From Musa acuminata AAA Group (Eukaryota; Streptophyta; Magnoliopsida; Zingiberales; Musaceae): a DNA stretch of 64,000 nucleotides. Below, one piece after another: positions 32,267-45,874 of this stretch. The stretch spans positions 21,689,001-21,753,000 of the forward strand of contig NC_088359.1 in NCBI RefSeq assembly GCF_036884655.1, given 5' to 3'. A program made the position numbers and the translations under genes. How positions within the stretch are numbered: position 1 is the first letter of the stretch; the number at the start of each line of letters is the position of its first letter. Below the pieces are notes generated by a model. It did not search any database and had not been told where the DNA came from. It was given only the letters and a program-made list of their open reading frames with translations.

Positions 32267-35200
32267 ATCTCCCCCTTTTTTATGATGACAACTAATTGAT
32301 GACTAACGAAGTTAACCTTAACTCCCCGGAGTTTAACCAAACTCCCCCTATCAATATGCCATTGATAGAACACTTGGATTATCCCAAATCCAAGTAACAT
32401 TCATCACATGTTATGAAAAATATTTAAACCATCATGCAAATATATATAAAATATTCAATTCAATGCATGAAGTCATCAATATACTTCTCCCCCTATGTCA
32501 TCAACAAAAAGGAGAAGTAACTCTAGCTATTTTAAAAGATATACAAGTTTTTGCAACTTGAAGCTAGATTTTCATCACAACATATAAGCACAAAAGCATA
32601 GCAAGATTCTTAAGTTCAATCATGGCAATTCAACACTTGAATTTTTGTGCAAGATTGCACTTTGCTTTTCTTTGCATGTTTTAACTAGCAAAAGCTTTCT
32701 CCCCTTTGTTTTTGTCGAAAAGAAGGGAAGAGTACAAGCTAGCCAGCATTTGCCTTGAGCTAGCAATCTTTCTCCCCCTATGTCATTGCCGAAAAGAAGG
32801 AGAGGAACCAATGATTTAGACTTTTACATAAATTATGAATTTGCATCAATCAATATTTCAATCATCACATGATATATACAAGACAAAAATCAAAGAAATT
32901 ATGTCATGAAAGACATCAATTGTTAAACATGATATGATAATAGTCTCAAAATTTTCAATTTGCGATACATATGATACATTGCGATACTAAAAAATTTAAT
33001 GTGATGCTTTTAAGGATATCAACCTATTTTTGATACAAAGCATGGCAAGAGCAATTATATTGCAAGTTTTCTAAGTTTTGCATTTTTTGCTTCTTTCGAG
33101 AGGCAAGATCTTTCTTCTCTTTTTTAGAAGTGCAAGCTTGCAAGTTTTACTTAGCATGCTAGGAAGTTTACTTTCATTTTCAATGCACAAGCTAGAAAAA
33201 CCTTCTTCCCTTTATCAAAGTAAAAAAGAAAGGGAGGACTCAATGGCTAAAAGTTTCAACCATTTAACAAGCTAAATATACAAAGAATTCATGAAATATA
33301 TCAATAAGGATCAATTTATGAATACCAAAGATATGATTCATGGTTCATTAAAATTCTTCTTAACAAGTTCACGATCAAGATTCATATAATTCATAATAAA
33401 GCAAATTGATGTACAATCATCACATAAGGCATACAAGGCAAAGAAATCTTGTTATTTCTATATTATGAAATATATGATATCAAGGCTCATGATTCATTTG
33501 AAAAGATATAGCACAAAGAGCAACTTGAAATATTCTTATCAAGATCACATTTTAAAATATTCCAAGTATCAAGTGTTTAGAGATAAAAAGTTCAATACAT
33601 TGTATGAAAAAAAAATATAATATCAAGTTTTATCATCATGCAATGTAGCAATTAAAGATGTGCAAGTTTAGCATTTTTGCTTTTCTTGAGATAGCAACTG
33701 TTTGCTTCTCTACAAGCTAGCAATTTTTACGATATGCAAGTTTTACTACATACAAGCTAGCAAATTTAAAGATTTGTAAGTTAGTATATTTGCTTTTCTT
33801 TGCGATGTGCATGATAGCATTTCTTTGTAATGTTTAAGATAGCAAATTGTACATTATGCTAGCTAGTAAATTAAAGATGTTCAAGAAAGCAAGCTCTTTC
33901 TTCTCTTTTGAGAAGTGTCATTTTTTCTTCCTTTGCAAAGTGCATGTTTCTAAATTTTGCAAGATGAGCTAGCAATATTTCTCTCCCTTTGTTAATGTCA
34001 AAAAGAAGGGAAGACCCTTTGCGTCAATTTCTAAATCATGACAAAGGTAAGTATCAATCTTATCATTATATTTGCAAATTAAAATATGCACATTTTCAAA
34101 ACCATACATTTCATTTTTCATGCATGATATAAATAAATCAATCATCATTATGAGCATATCATACATGATATTCAAGCATTAAAATTTTTAAGCATTTATC
34201 AACATGTTGATCATGATATCAAACATTCATTATTTAAAGCATTCATGATACACATCATATGCAATACATCATGTACATCATTATCATAAGTATTGCATGC
34301 ATCATTACAAATTTATGAATATTTCATGCATTCATATCATCACATAAAGAATATCAAGAAGAATTAGTTGGGTGATGAGAAAACATTTCATGAATAAAAG
34401 GAATTGCATAAAGATCATATAATGAAAGATTTAAACATGTGAATACCAAAAGACATGATTTCTTATTGAATATCGAGAAATCAAGATGATGATTCAAGAA
34501 AAAAACATATCACAAGTTATATTCAAGAGAAAAATCATCATTCATTTTGTCAAATCAACATTTCTTGGGTATGCATGATATCAAAACATGGTTTCAAATC
34601 TTCAACATATAATATGCATAAATTCAAAAATCGAAGGGAGAAGGGAAGAATTCAAAGATACACATATTTCTACCATCTCATAAACAAATGAAGGATCAAG
34701 TCATGAATCGAAAATTCTATGAATCATTTCGACAAATCTCCTTTTAAATAATCGAGATTATCATCAAGGGAAATCTCATGTTATTCCAAGAAATCAAGAT
34801 CATGATTTTGATAAAACTCATCTCAAATTCAAATCACCAAAATCATTTTTATGGTTCACAAAATTCGTAACATAAGTAGATTCATGATTTCATTGATAAT
34901 ATATTTTTCTTTTTTTTAAGTATTTCATTTTAAGTGATTGATTTCATGTTAGCATGCTTTTTCATTTATGTTAAATAAAAACATGCATCAACGTTTAGGA
35001 TCGAAAAATGAATTTCGTCATAAAACCATCAAGATCAATAGATTCTCAAAAATGAATTGTTAGGATCAAGAAAATCCGAAAATAAAATTTAACACTTTCA
35101 TGCATTCGGATATGGTTTTGCTATAGATTTTCAAATTAAATCATGAAGTTAAAATAGGCTCATGATCATGGAATTTTTTGTATCCAAAACACATAATTTC

Positions 35201-35480
35201 CAACATGTTATTAAGGCATGTAATAGTGTAAAATCATCAAGATACACATGCAAGGATTAATCCTAAGCACTATCACATATCATATAATTATCATCCCTAA
35301 TGTTGCATGCATCATTCAACATTTCAAAACATAACATGCATGAAACCTTAGCAATATACTTTTCATGATCAATTTTTTAAATTTTTCAAAGATGCTAAAA
35401 AGAAAAACATGATATAATTTTTGAAAAATAATTTTTTATTTCCTATTCCTACTATCTAAATTAAGCACTCATGAAAAACT
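32267..35480 (-). other. PPT and AT-rich non-coding interior of D
   Basis: Minus-strand PPT AAAAAAGGGGGAGAT (complement of 32267-32281), with secondary PPT-like tracts near 32342, 32490 and 32772. CTAGC-rich repeats at about 32540-33270 and 33650-33970 match those of E in reverse. The rest is AT-rich without genes. Confidence 0.75.
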
Positions 35481-36424
35481 TCAAGTAATTTCAAAATAAT
35501 TCAAGAGAGTTGAGTTACTTACCTTGTAGTCGAAGCCCATCAAAGCCCAATTCGCCGTTTCACCTTTGGAAGTTCTTGATTCATCCTTAGTTGCCTTCCT
35601 CTTCTTTGGCCTCTTCCTCCGTTCAAGTTCATTGTTTATTTTAGATTTTTGTTTAATGAACTTATTAAGATTTAGTGTTCGAAGTTCAAGTTCATCATTG
35701 TCCTCATCACTTGAGTCATCGCTCAAGTGGTATTCATTTGTCCGGAGTTCCAAATCCTTCCTATTCTTTGGAAGGTGGTTCAAGTACTCATCGGGTTCAA
35801 AATGTTCCAAAAGTGTCATTTCATAGGTCATTAATGACCTGATTAATTCTTCTAATGGAAAATTATTTAAATTTTTTATCTCTTGTATTGCGGTTATTTT
35901 AGGATCCCACCTTTTTGGAAGAGATCTTAAGATCTTGCTTACGAGATCAAAATTCGAAAAAGATTTACCAAGAACTCTTAGATTATTGACGACATCCGTG
36001 AAACGGGTGTACATATCGCCTATAGTCTCGCTTGGTTGCATTCGAAAAAGCTCAAAATTATGTAATAAAATGTTAACTTTCGAGTCTTTGACTCTACTAG
36101 TCCCTCGTACGTGATTTCAAGTGTTTGCCAAATATCAAAAGTCGTTTCGCACGTAGAAATCCGATTGAACTCCTTTTTGTCCAAAGCGCAAAATAAGGCA
36201 TTCATAGCCTTTGCGTTTAAAGAAAAATACTTCTTCTCCAAATCCGATCATTCGTTCATCGGTTTAGAGGGAAGTTGAAAACCATTTTCAACAATATTCC
36301 ACAAATCCAAATTCATAGAAATCAAGAAAGCTCTCATTCGAGTTTTCCAATAAGTGTAGTCCAATCCGTTAAACAACGATGGATAAACAACCGAAAAGCC
36401 CTCTTGAAAGCCATGAAGAGCCAT
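35481..36424 (-). pseudogene. Truncated gag of element D
   Basis: Same gag as E, from ATG at 36424 (MALHGFQEGFSVVYPSLFNG) to TGA at 35481-35483 (ends FEIT). Breaks: a Trp-to-TGA stop after SKPMNE and a 1-base loss near 36105 (GGGAACTAG reduced to GGGACTAG). No zinc knuckle and no pol. The end of the copia homology is again at a GTAAGTAAC donor-like site (complement of 35516-35524). Confidence 0.87.
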
Positions 36425-36460
36425 TTCTCTCGGGTGTAAATTCAAAATGTGAAATACCGG

Positions 36461-36472
36461 GCTCTGATACCA
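36461..36472 (-). promoter_or_regulatory. Primer-binding site of D
   Basis: GCTCTGATACCA on the plus strand is TGGTATCAGAGC on the element strand, two bases inside the LTR. Confidence 0.9.
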
Positions 36473-36474
36473 AT

Positions 36475-38040
36475 TGTTAGGATCGGAGCGGCACTAAGAG
36501 GGGGGGGTGAATTAGTGCAGCGGATTAAAACTTGTAAGTTCGAAAATGATTCCGTAAAATACAAGGAGATTTCGCTTTGATAGTAACTTGAGTAAAGTAA
36601 AAACCAGAAACTTGTTGCTGTGTAGATAACGATTGCAGAATGGTAAGTACTCACACATTCAATGAATACACCAATTTAAAGTGGTTCGGTCAAATGACCT
36701 ACATCCACTTGCGAGGCCTTCTTCGATGAGGCTCCCAACTTCCACTAACAAATCTCTTTTAAGGGGAAGGATAAATACCCCTCTTACAACCTTTTATAAG
36801 TGGTTCACACTCTTATAAATTTTTGAATAGAAAGAAGGAGGTGAACACTCAAAGCAATTGAAGACAAGACTTGCTAAATACTTTGCTAAGGCTTTATCTC
36901 AATCTCTAACTTCTCAAAGGTTGTTATCTCAGCTGAGAATTGAGGGGTATTTATAGGCCCTAAGAGGATTCAAATTTCGGCTCCAAATTTTGAATTCTCT
37001 TGGGTTTCCGAGGCTGGCGGTGCCACCGCCTGTCTGTGTCTGACAGACAGTGTACTAGCGATGCCACTGTTGGACCTCTCGGGTGCTGGGCGGTGCCACC
37101 GCTCAGTTCTCAGGTTCTGGGCGGTGCCACCGCCTAATCTAGCGGTGCCACTGCGTACACTATTTCAGCTCGTTGGTTGGGCTCCAAACTTGGCCCAAAT
37201 CAGTCCGAACTCGGGCCCAATTGGCCCCTACTTGGGTTATAGGATTAACACATAATCCTAACCCTAATTAACATACTAACTATGAATTTAAAGACATTTT
37301 CTAAGCTATTACAAAGTCTGCAAGTCAAGACTTCTTCCGGTGATCTTCCGGCGAACTCTCGGAAACCATTCCGCGGACTCCCGGCAAGCTCTTAGACTTC
37401 ACGATTTGATCTTGGCGAGTTCCAACGAGCTTCTTCAGCAAGCTCCGATCTTTCTCAATGAGCTTCGCGAACATCCCATGAACCTTCTGGCGAGCTTCTG
37501 AAAAACCCTTCGACAAGCTCCCTACTCATTCTCGGCTAGTTCCAACAGCATTCCCGACGAACCTTCGGACTTCCGTCGAACTCTCGAACTCCCAACGAAT
37601 CCTTCGCGCTTGACTCCGGCACTTTGTTTTGCTTTATGTCTTCATCGTTATCGTAGTTAATCCTGCACACACAAGCCAAAACTCTACTCCGATCTAGACA
37701 ATTATTATAATGCGAATCGACATTCTGTTGCCCGGCACGTCATTGGTTGGCGCTTCGTCCGATTCTTCAGCGCATCGTCCTCTCTTGCGGCTTGTTGCCC
37801 AATCGGTGGTCGACCTCCGCAACCCCGATATCCTTGGCACAATTCCGCTCTCCTTGGCTCGATGCCTGACGTTCGAAGCCTTTTGTCGTCCAATATCCTG
37901 ATGTGATCTCCTTCGGCGCAACGTCAATTCCTCCTGCGTCAACTGTCTAATCATGATCGAGTAGACCTGCATCACTCAAAATGCAGTTAAACATCTAAAC
38001 ACAATCAATTAGTTTCATCATCAAAATCTGAGATTCAACA
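36475..38040 (-). repeat. 5' LTR of D
   Basis: 1566 bp; plus-strand TGTTAGGATCGG to GATTCAACA. Hairpin at 36492-36517, TATA (complement of 36949-36955), palindromes at 37015-37155. Right flank is the TSD ACTAT. Confidence 0.92.
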
Positions 38041-38623
38041 ACTATTACTACAATTTAGTTATCCTTATTAAAAAACCCAACAAAATCATTCCTATATTGC
38101 TGTATAAACTTTTCGTCACAAAGTTTTCATCTCTACGACGAACGATGCACTACAGAATTCCAACCGCATAGCACAGTTTGTTTGATCTTACTACTGCATT
38201 TTTTCTATCCAAATCTCTATAAAATTTTTAGGACAACTTTAACATTTCATAACAGCAGATTTTCCTTTTATTTCATCAAAATATTCTCAATATAAATCAC
38301 TGATCTTTTACGCCCAAGCTGCTACATTTTAGATGTAAAAATCTGCTATAGTACCTTTTTGTGATCCTCAATTTTTCCAAACCTTCCACCATCCTATGCC
38401 ATTAACCCATCAATAAAAAAAAGACAGGGACATATCTGACCTACATGCATATGCTATGGTGGATTGAATCGCAGATTGAATCACGCTTTGAGGATAAATT
38501 ACGCACTTTGTTTGCAGAATTTAGAATTGGACAATCACCAAGTCCAACCAAATTTCAGCGAGGAGAGAGTTTAGAGAGGCCTCCAAATAAGGAGGGATAG
38601 CCCTTGGACATGCTTCACCCATG
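38041..38623 (+). other. G2 leader (Ty3/gypsy), non-coding
   Basis: Continues from 23549-23566 across D. It aligns in reverse to the G1 leader (21235-21744). No gene seen. Confidence 0.6.
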
Positions 38624-39163
38624 CATGAGGGTGGACTTCCTATGATGGGAAGAAGGAGATCCGACGGGGTGGATTTCACGCACCGAACATTACTTTCGCT
38701 ATTTTCGAACGTTGGATGATGCTATGGTGGAAGTTGCTATCATCCACCTTGAAGGAGATGCTATTCAATGGTACAATTGGCTAGAATACAATCATGGGGC
38801 TCCAACATGGAATCAATTTAAGAACACACTGCTGAATCGTTTCAGACCTACGGACTATGAAAATATCGATGGCCAACTCGCAAAGATTCGACAAACCTCT
38901 ACGATTCAAGAGTACCAAACCAGGTTTGAGAGGCTATCCTAACTTGCTCATGATTGGACTGACCATCAATTGTCAGGAACATGCATCGAAGGACTCATGC
39001 TAGAAATAAAAGGGGAGGTTAAGGCACGGCAGCCCCGTACCGTGACAGCTGCAATTTCATTCACCCAAATACAAGAAGAATGGCTCAACCAAGAAGCTTG
39101 GAGGATGAGAACCTCTCCTAGACCCACAGCATATAAACCTCCTTCTGCTCCTAGCCATCCTTC
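38624..39163 (+). pseudogene. Ty3/gypsy gag of G2, truncated by F
   Basis: Retrotrans_gag domain: WEEGDPTGWISRTEHYF near 38641, AIIHLEGDAIQWYNWLEYNH at about 38737, TLLNRFRPTDYENIDGQ at about 38826, then EYQTRFERLS. Stops at about 38640 (TGA) and 38940 (TAA). It is cut at 39163 by the F LTR, in a Pro/Ser-rich segment beyond the gag domain. Same family as the G1 gag fragments. Confidence 0.85.
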
Positions 39164-40750
39164 TGTTAGGATCAAGAGCGGCACTAAGAGGGGGGGTGAA
39201 TTAGTACAGCGGTAAAATAACGTCGGTTCAAAAACTTTCATACGATAAAATCGTTTTTGATGTAAAACCATTTTCAGAAACTTAACTTGAAAGCAAGTTC
39301 ATAAAAGTATTGAAGGTAGTAAGCTATTGAAGAGGTTTGCAGTAAGGTAATAGTAAGAATAAATGCAAACCAGAGAAGACAGCTGTTTATAGTGGTTCGA
39401 TCAATCGTGACCTACATCCACTCCTCTGATTCCTCTTCCGTCGAGGCCACCGGCATCCACTAGAGGTCTTCCTTCAATAGGCGAAAACCAACTCCTTCTT
39501 ACACCCCTCTTCTCCTTTTCACGGGTTTAGGAGACAACCCTTACAAGCACTCACACTCCTCTTACAGAATTCTAAACTTAGAGTAGAGGAGGGAATTTCT
39601 AAAGTGATTTCTATAGCGTTTCTTTCCTTTTTTTAATCTTTGTGCTTGTGTGCTTTAACCAAGGATGAGAGGGGTATTTATAGGCTTCAAGTTGATTCAA
39701 ACTTGGAGCCTAAAAACATCTCATCCCGGGTTCCCTGGGCATGGGAGGTACCACCGCCCAGATCTAGAGGTACCACCACTTGAGAGGCTATGCTGGGCAG
39801 TACCACTACCCAGACTAGCAGTACCATTGCCTGGCACCCTGACAGTGGCGGCACAACTGCCCAGACTAGCAGTACCACTGCCTGACATAGTCTCGAAGAT
39901 CGTGCCACGATAGTGAGTCTTCTTGGGACACTGTTTGGGCTACTTATTGGGCCCAACACAATTCTTACATAGGCCTAACTGGCCCGTAATTAGGTTGGCC
40001 AAATCCAAGCCCAATTACATGCTAACTACGATTCCAAAGACATTTTCTAAGCTAAACTAAGCCTGTAAGTCTATTCTTCCAGCATGCTTCCGACGATCTT
40101 TCGGCGAACCTCCGATGAACTCTCGGTAATGTTCCAGTGGACTCCCGGCAAGCTCCTAGACTTGCGATGATCCACTTGGTGAGTTCCAATGAGCTTCTCT
40201 AGCAAGCTCCGTGACTTCTCGGCTGGTTCCCGTAGAACTTCCGACGAACGTCCGGTCTTTCGACGAACTCTCGAACTCCCAACGTGATCACGTCCTTGAC
40301 TCTAGGACTTCATTTTGCTTTATGCCTTGCTATCATAATTAATCCGGCATATGTAAAACAAACTTCAATCTAGACAATTAATACTAAGCAATAATCAAGT
40401 TGTCTGGCATGTCATTGGTCCCTCGACGCTTCGTCCGATTCTTCGGCGCATCGTCCTCTCTTGCGACCTATTGCCCAATCAGCCAATTGACTCTGCAACT
40501 CCGATATCCTTGGCATAATGTCTGCTCTTCTTGGCCCTGATGCTCGAATCTAAGGCCCGAAGCCTTCTATCGATACGTCGACCGATCCATCGGCCCGACG
40601 TCCAATCTTCTGACATGTTCCTTCGGCCCAACATTGTTTTCCTGCTTTAATTGTCTCATCCTGATTGAAGCATCCTATGTCACTCAAAATGCATATTAAA
40701 ACATAAACGCATATCAATTGATTTCATCATCAAAATCTGAGATTCAACAA
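39164..40750 (-). repeat. F LTR 1 (left)
   Basis: 1587 bp; plus-strand TGTTAGGATCAAGAGCGG to GATTCAACA. Hairpin at 39182-39205 (one arm changed to TTAGTA), TATA (complement of 39676-39682), palindromes of the GGTACCACC type at 39740-39890. Confidence 0.9.
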
Positions 40751-42776
40751 TCTGCCCCTTTTTTATGTTGACAACCAACTGACGACAGAGTTAACCTTAA
40801 CTCCTAGAGTTTAACCAAACTCCCCCCATCGATATGTCATATTGATAGAAACTCTTGGATTAAAAAATCCAAGCAAACATGCCATGATCAAATCATGCAT
40901 GTCATCAACATACTTCTCCCCCTTTGTCATCAACAAAAAGGAGAAGTACAATTCTCATGTGTTTAGAAGTAGGAGTTCAAATCGTTGCATAATAATCATC
41001 AAGATTTATCATCATGCAAGCTAGCAAAAATTTGAGTTTTGCAAGTTTGTAAATTTTGCTAGATATGCAAGTTCAACATGTTTGTTTTGCAATGTTCAAG
41101 CTAGCAAGTGTTTAAAAGAGAAAGCAAGTTTTACAATATACAAGCTAGCAATAATTTAGAATTGTATAAGTTTGCAAATTTGCTTTTCTTTGCAATGCGC
41201 AAGATAGCAATTTTGCTTCTTTTGAGATAGCAACTCTTTGCTTCTCAAGATAGAAAAGCTAGTGATGTTCAAAATAGTAAGCTCTTTCTTCTCTTTTGAG
41301 AAGTGCCATTATTTTTGCTTTCTTTGCAAAAACGCAAGATAACAGAATGTTACATTGTTTTACAATATGGAAGCTAACAATTTGAGATGTTCAAGAAGCA
41401 AGTTCTTTCTTCTCTTTTGAGAAGTGCAATTTTTTGCTTTCTTCTTGAATTGTGCGAGCTAGCATCTTTTATCTCCCCCTTTGTCATTGTCAAAAAGAAG
41501 GGAAGACTCTTTATATCAATTTTCATATTTTGACAAAGGTAAGTATCAATCTTATTTGTGCATCATTATATTTTCAAATTAAAATATGTATAATTTCAAA
41601 ATCTTACATTTGATTTTTCATACATGATATTGAAAAATCAATCATCATTTTGAGCATATCATACATGATACTAAAAACATTAAATTTTTTAAGTATTTAT
41701 CAATATTTTGATCATGATACCAAACATTTATCATTTAGAGCATTCATGATGCATTATAAGCAATACATCACATACATCATTATAATAAGTATTGCATGCA
41801 TCATTTCAAATTCTTGAATATTTCATGCATTCATATCATCACATAAGGAATATCAAGAAGAAAATAATTGGGTGATGAGATAAACATTTTATGAATACAA
41901 GGAATTATATAAAGTTCATATCATGAAAGATTAGAACATGTGAATACCAAAAGACATAATTCATTTTGACACATCTCCTCTTAAATAAATAACGTAAAGA
42001 ATTCTTAGGAGATCATGAAAAATCTTGATTTATATAAAAGATTTCATGTAATAAATCTCAAGAAATCAAGTTCGTGATTTCGATAAAACCCATTAAATTC
42101 AAACCATCAAAATCAATTTCATGGCTCAAGAGATTCATAAACATGATATAAATAGATTCATTAATCTCCTTTTTGAAAAAATCGATAAAGTCAAAAAAAA
42201 AAATTTCAAGGAGAAACCTTTGCACTTTTTAGCTGTTTTAATTCATGTGATTTATTTCATACATGCATGTTCTTTTCTTTTATGCCAAATAAAAACATAC
42301 ATCAACGTTTAGGATCAAAAAATGAATTTCGTCATAAAAACCATCAAGACCAATAAATCACAAAAATCATCATGTATAACTTTAAAATCTTATGCATAAA
42401 AATCGTCAATCATGGAATCAAAACATTTAATATTTTCATTATACCATTATGCATTACTTCAAATCAAACATGATTTCATTTAATCAAAATCGAGAAATGA
42501 TTATGCAAATCAACATGATACACATTATTATTTCTTAGCATGATTTCATAAGGTATTTTTAATCAAAATCATTTTTTTTATCATAAACATGCAATTTTCA
42601 TGATTATTTTCAAAATTTCTAGAATGATAAGCATGATTCTTAATTTTTACATTTTCATTATTAAATTATTAAACATTGAATTTTCAAAAAAATTAATTCT
42701 AAACTAAATAAAAAAGGAAAATGCATAATGAAAAACATCATGTAATTTTGATGCAAATTAAAGGCATTTTGATTAC
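40751..42776 (-). other. F internal 1: PPT and AT-rich non-coding region
   Basis: PPT AAAAAAGGGGCAGAT on the minus strand (40751-40765). CTAGC-rich repeats at 41010-41470, a PPT-like tract near 41465 and AT-rich sequence after that. Nearly identical to 50371-52380. No gene. Confidence 0.8.
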
Positions 42777-44526
42777 TGTTAGGATCAAGAGCACTAAGAG
42801 GGGGGGGGGTGTGAATTAGTGCCGCGGAAAACTTTCGACGATTAAAACTGCATTCGTACGATAAAAGCGATTTTGGTTAGAAAGCTGATTCGTAAATCAC
42901 TTTAACTTGTGATCAAGCGAGATGCAGTTAAAGTAAATATATAGAGGTAGTTTGCAGTTAAGATAGACAACATAATCTAATAGCAAACTGGAATACGACC
43001 TTCGTACGATAAAACCGATTTCCGTCTTAACGCCGATTCGGAAAATACTTAACTATGAAACACGTTCGTAAATGAGCAGAAGGCAGTAAGCTACTGAGGA
43101 GGTTTGTAGTAAAGATAAGATGCTCAAACTAAATATAAACCGAGATTTAGAGTGGTTCGGTCAATCTTGACCTACATCCACTTTTGGCTTCCTCCACCGA
43201 TGAGGTCACTGACGTCCACTAGAAGCCTTCCTTCAATAGGCGAAGGCCAACCAACTTTTTATAGTTTCACTCCTTTTGACGGGCTTAGGAGACAACCCTT
43301 ACAGAATTTCTCTCCTCTATTGAAAGATCAAAACTTGGAAGAAAAGTGGGAGAAGAACTTCTAGCCTTTACAACACTTTTGAGCTCTAAAAATCACAGTG
43401 TAAGATTGGATTTTCGGTGTCTTTGGTGTTTTTGCTTTCATGCAGGAAAGGGTGGGGCTTATATAGGCCCCAAACTGGTTTGACTTTGGAGCTCAAAAGT
43501 GTCTTTTCCTGGATTTTCGGGGTCCTGGCGGTACCTCCTAACTGGGGCGGTACAACCGCCTGGCAGCTCGGAGACTGAGCCTCTAGGTGGTGCCACCGCT
43601 TGACAGGGGTGGTTGCACCGCCCAGTCTCGCTCGGAGACTGAGCCCAGGCGGTGCCACCGCCTAACCTGGGTGGTTGCACCGCCCAGCTTTCCTGGGAGA
43701 CCATCCCCTGGGTGGTGCCACCGCCGACCCTGGCGGTGCCACCGCCTAGCAGGAATTCTGGTCCGAATGGGTTGATCCATTCGGTCCAATTGCCCCCAAA
43801 TTAAGTTAATGGAATCATCTCCCATTCCTAACTTAATCTACATGCTAACTACGATATTTCTTAAGACATTTACTACAACTTGCTCCGGTGCGTCAATCGC
43901 TTCTTCTGGCAAGCTTCCGCGAACTTTCGGCGAACATCCGACGAACCTTCGGCGATGCTCCGGCAGACATCTGGCAAACTCCTAGACTTGCGATGGTCCA
44001 CTTGGCGAGTTTCGACGAGCTTCTTTGGCAAGCTTCTGGACTTCTCGGATTTGTTCCCATAGAACCTCTGACGACCGTCCGGACTTCCGTCGAACTCTCG
44101 TACTCCCAACGTGATCATAGTCTTGACTCTGGCGTAACTCCTACTGCATGTCTTACTTTCATCATAGTTAATCCTGCACATGTAATGTAAAACTTCGATC
44201 GAGATAATTAATCCTAAGCAATTAACCAAGTTGTCCGGCATGTCATTGGTCCCTCGACGCTTCGTCCGATTAGTCGACGCATCGTCCTCTCCTACGGCCT
44301 ATTGCCCAATCAGCCAATTGACTCTGCAACTCCAATATTCTTGGCACAATACCCGCTCTTCTTGGCCCGACATCCAATCTTCTGACATATGTTCCTCCGG
44401 CACAACATGATTTTTCCTGCTTTAATTGTCTCATCCTGATCGAAGCATCCTGTGTTACTCAAAACGCAGATTAAAACATAAACACAATTATCAATTGGTT
44501 TCATCATCAAAATACGAGATTCAACG
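42777..44526 (-). mobile_element. Solo LTR H2
   Basis: 1750 bp, A/B-type LTR, TSD ATTAC (42772-42776, 44527-44531). Its terminal CA has become CG on the plus strand (…TTCAACG), but the TSD is exact. Palindromes at 43525-43750, hairpin at 42792-42821. Confidence 0.9.
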
Positions 44527-44531
44527 ATTAC

Positions 44532-45440
44532 CTTAACGTCGAAAGGCGTTAAGGCATAGTTTGCCATCTCGCCTTTGTTGATTTTCTCCTCGTCTTTGGA
44601 GGAGCTCGATTCATCCCACTTTGTATTCTTCTTGCGTTCAAGGCAAGTAGGTTCATTCTTTTTAAGTTTATTTTTTTCTTTAATTCTTGTTTCATAAACT
44701 TTTTAAATTTCATAGTGAGTTCAAGTTCACCATCACTTGAGCTTATGCTGGAGTGGTATTCGATTGTTCTTAGTCCAAAAACCTTTCTGTTCTTTGGAAG
44801 GTGGTTCTCAAGTATTTTGCGTGCGTTGCATGTCATTTCATAGGTCATCAAGGACTCTATTAGTTCTTTAATCGGAAAGGTATTCAAAATTTTTGATTCT
44901 TGAATTGCCGTTACTTTTGAATCCCAAGTTTTAGAGAGTGATCGAAAATCTTGCTAACAAGTTCAAAATTTGAAAAACATTTTCCAAGAGTTTTTAAACC
45001 ATTGACGACATCCATAAAATGAATGTACATATCAACAACGGTTTCGCTCGGCTTCATTCGAAAAAGCTCGAAATCATGCATGAAAAAATTACTTTTTGAA
45101 TCTTTAAATTTGCTAGTTCCTTTATGCGTGATTTCAAGAGTGCACCAAATATCGAAAGCTATTTCGCAAGTAGAAACCCTATTAAACTTGATTTTGTCTA
45201 AGGTGTAAAATAGAGCGTTCATAGCTCTAGCATTTAAAGAAAATGTCTTCATCTCCAAATCATTCCAATCTTTCATTGGTAGAGAATACCTTTTAAAACC
45301 GGATTTGACAATGTGCCATAAATTCAAATCCAATGAAAGCAAGAAAACTCTCATCCGAGTTTTCTAATAAGTGTAGCCCATCCCATTGAAAAAGGGAGGA
45401 CGAATGAGAGAGTGACCGTCTTGGTTGCCGAAAAGAGCTC
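44532..45440 (-). pseudogene. F internal 1 gag
   Basis: UBN2-like capsid domain as in E (MRVFLLSLDLNLW, MNALFYTLDKIKFNRVST, SETVVDMYIHFMDVVNG), then SSDGELEL and a lysine-rich end. The usual initiator ATG appears changed (AGAGCTCTT where E has ATGGCTCTT). There is a TAG in place of Trp near the YTYW motif, and frameshifts near 44900 and 44700. Homology ends around PFDVKV, next to a GTAATC. No zinc knuckle, no pol. Confidence 0.85.
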
Positions 45441-45477
45441 TTTCAATTTGGTTGTTAAACCAAATATGAAAAATGAG

Positions 45478-45489
45478 GCTCTGATATCA
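45478..45489 (-). promoter_or_regulatory. Primer-binding site of F internal 1
   Basis: GCTCTGATATCA, i.e. TGATATCAGAGC on the element strand: initiator-Met type with one change. Confidence 0.8.
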
Positions 45490-45491
45490 AT

Positions 45492-45874
45492 TGTTAGGAT
45501 CAAGAGTGGCACTAAGAGGGGGGTGAATTAGTGCAGCGGTAAAATAACGCCGGTTTAAAAACTTTCGTACGATAAAACCATTTCCGACGTAAAACAGTTT
45601 TCAAAAACTTAACTTGAAAGCGAGTTCATAAAAGTATTGAAGGTAGTAAGCTATTGAAAAGGTTTGCAGTAAGGTAATAGCAAGAATAAATGCAAACCAG
45701 AGAAGACAACTATTTATAGTGATTCGATCAATCGTGACCTACATCCACTCCTCCGATTCCTCTTCCGTCGAGGCCACCGGCATCCACTAGAGGTCTTCCT
45801 TCAATAGGTGAAGACCAACTCCTTCTTACACCCCTCTTCTCCTTTTCACGAGTTTAGGAGACAACCCTTACAAG
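45492..45874 (-). repeat. F LTR 2 (middle), first part
   Basis: Plus-strand start TGTTAGGATCAAGAGTGG; hairpin at 45510-45533. Interrupted by J at the word CCTTACAAG and resumed at 49120. Confidence 0.9.

Larger units (their letters stand above)
23567..38040 (-). mobile_element. Element D: gag-only Sirevirus-like element, interrupted by E
   Basis: TSD ACTAT (23562-23566, 38041-38045). On the minus strand: 5' LTR 38040-36475, PBS, gag 36424-35481, about 3.2 kb AT-rich non-coding, PPT, 3' LTR 32266-23567, split by element E. No protease, integrase or RT anywhere. It is about 7.4 kb without E, with the same architecture as E. Confidence 0.92.
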
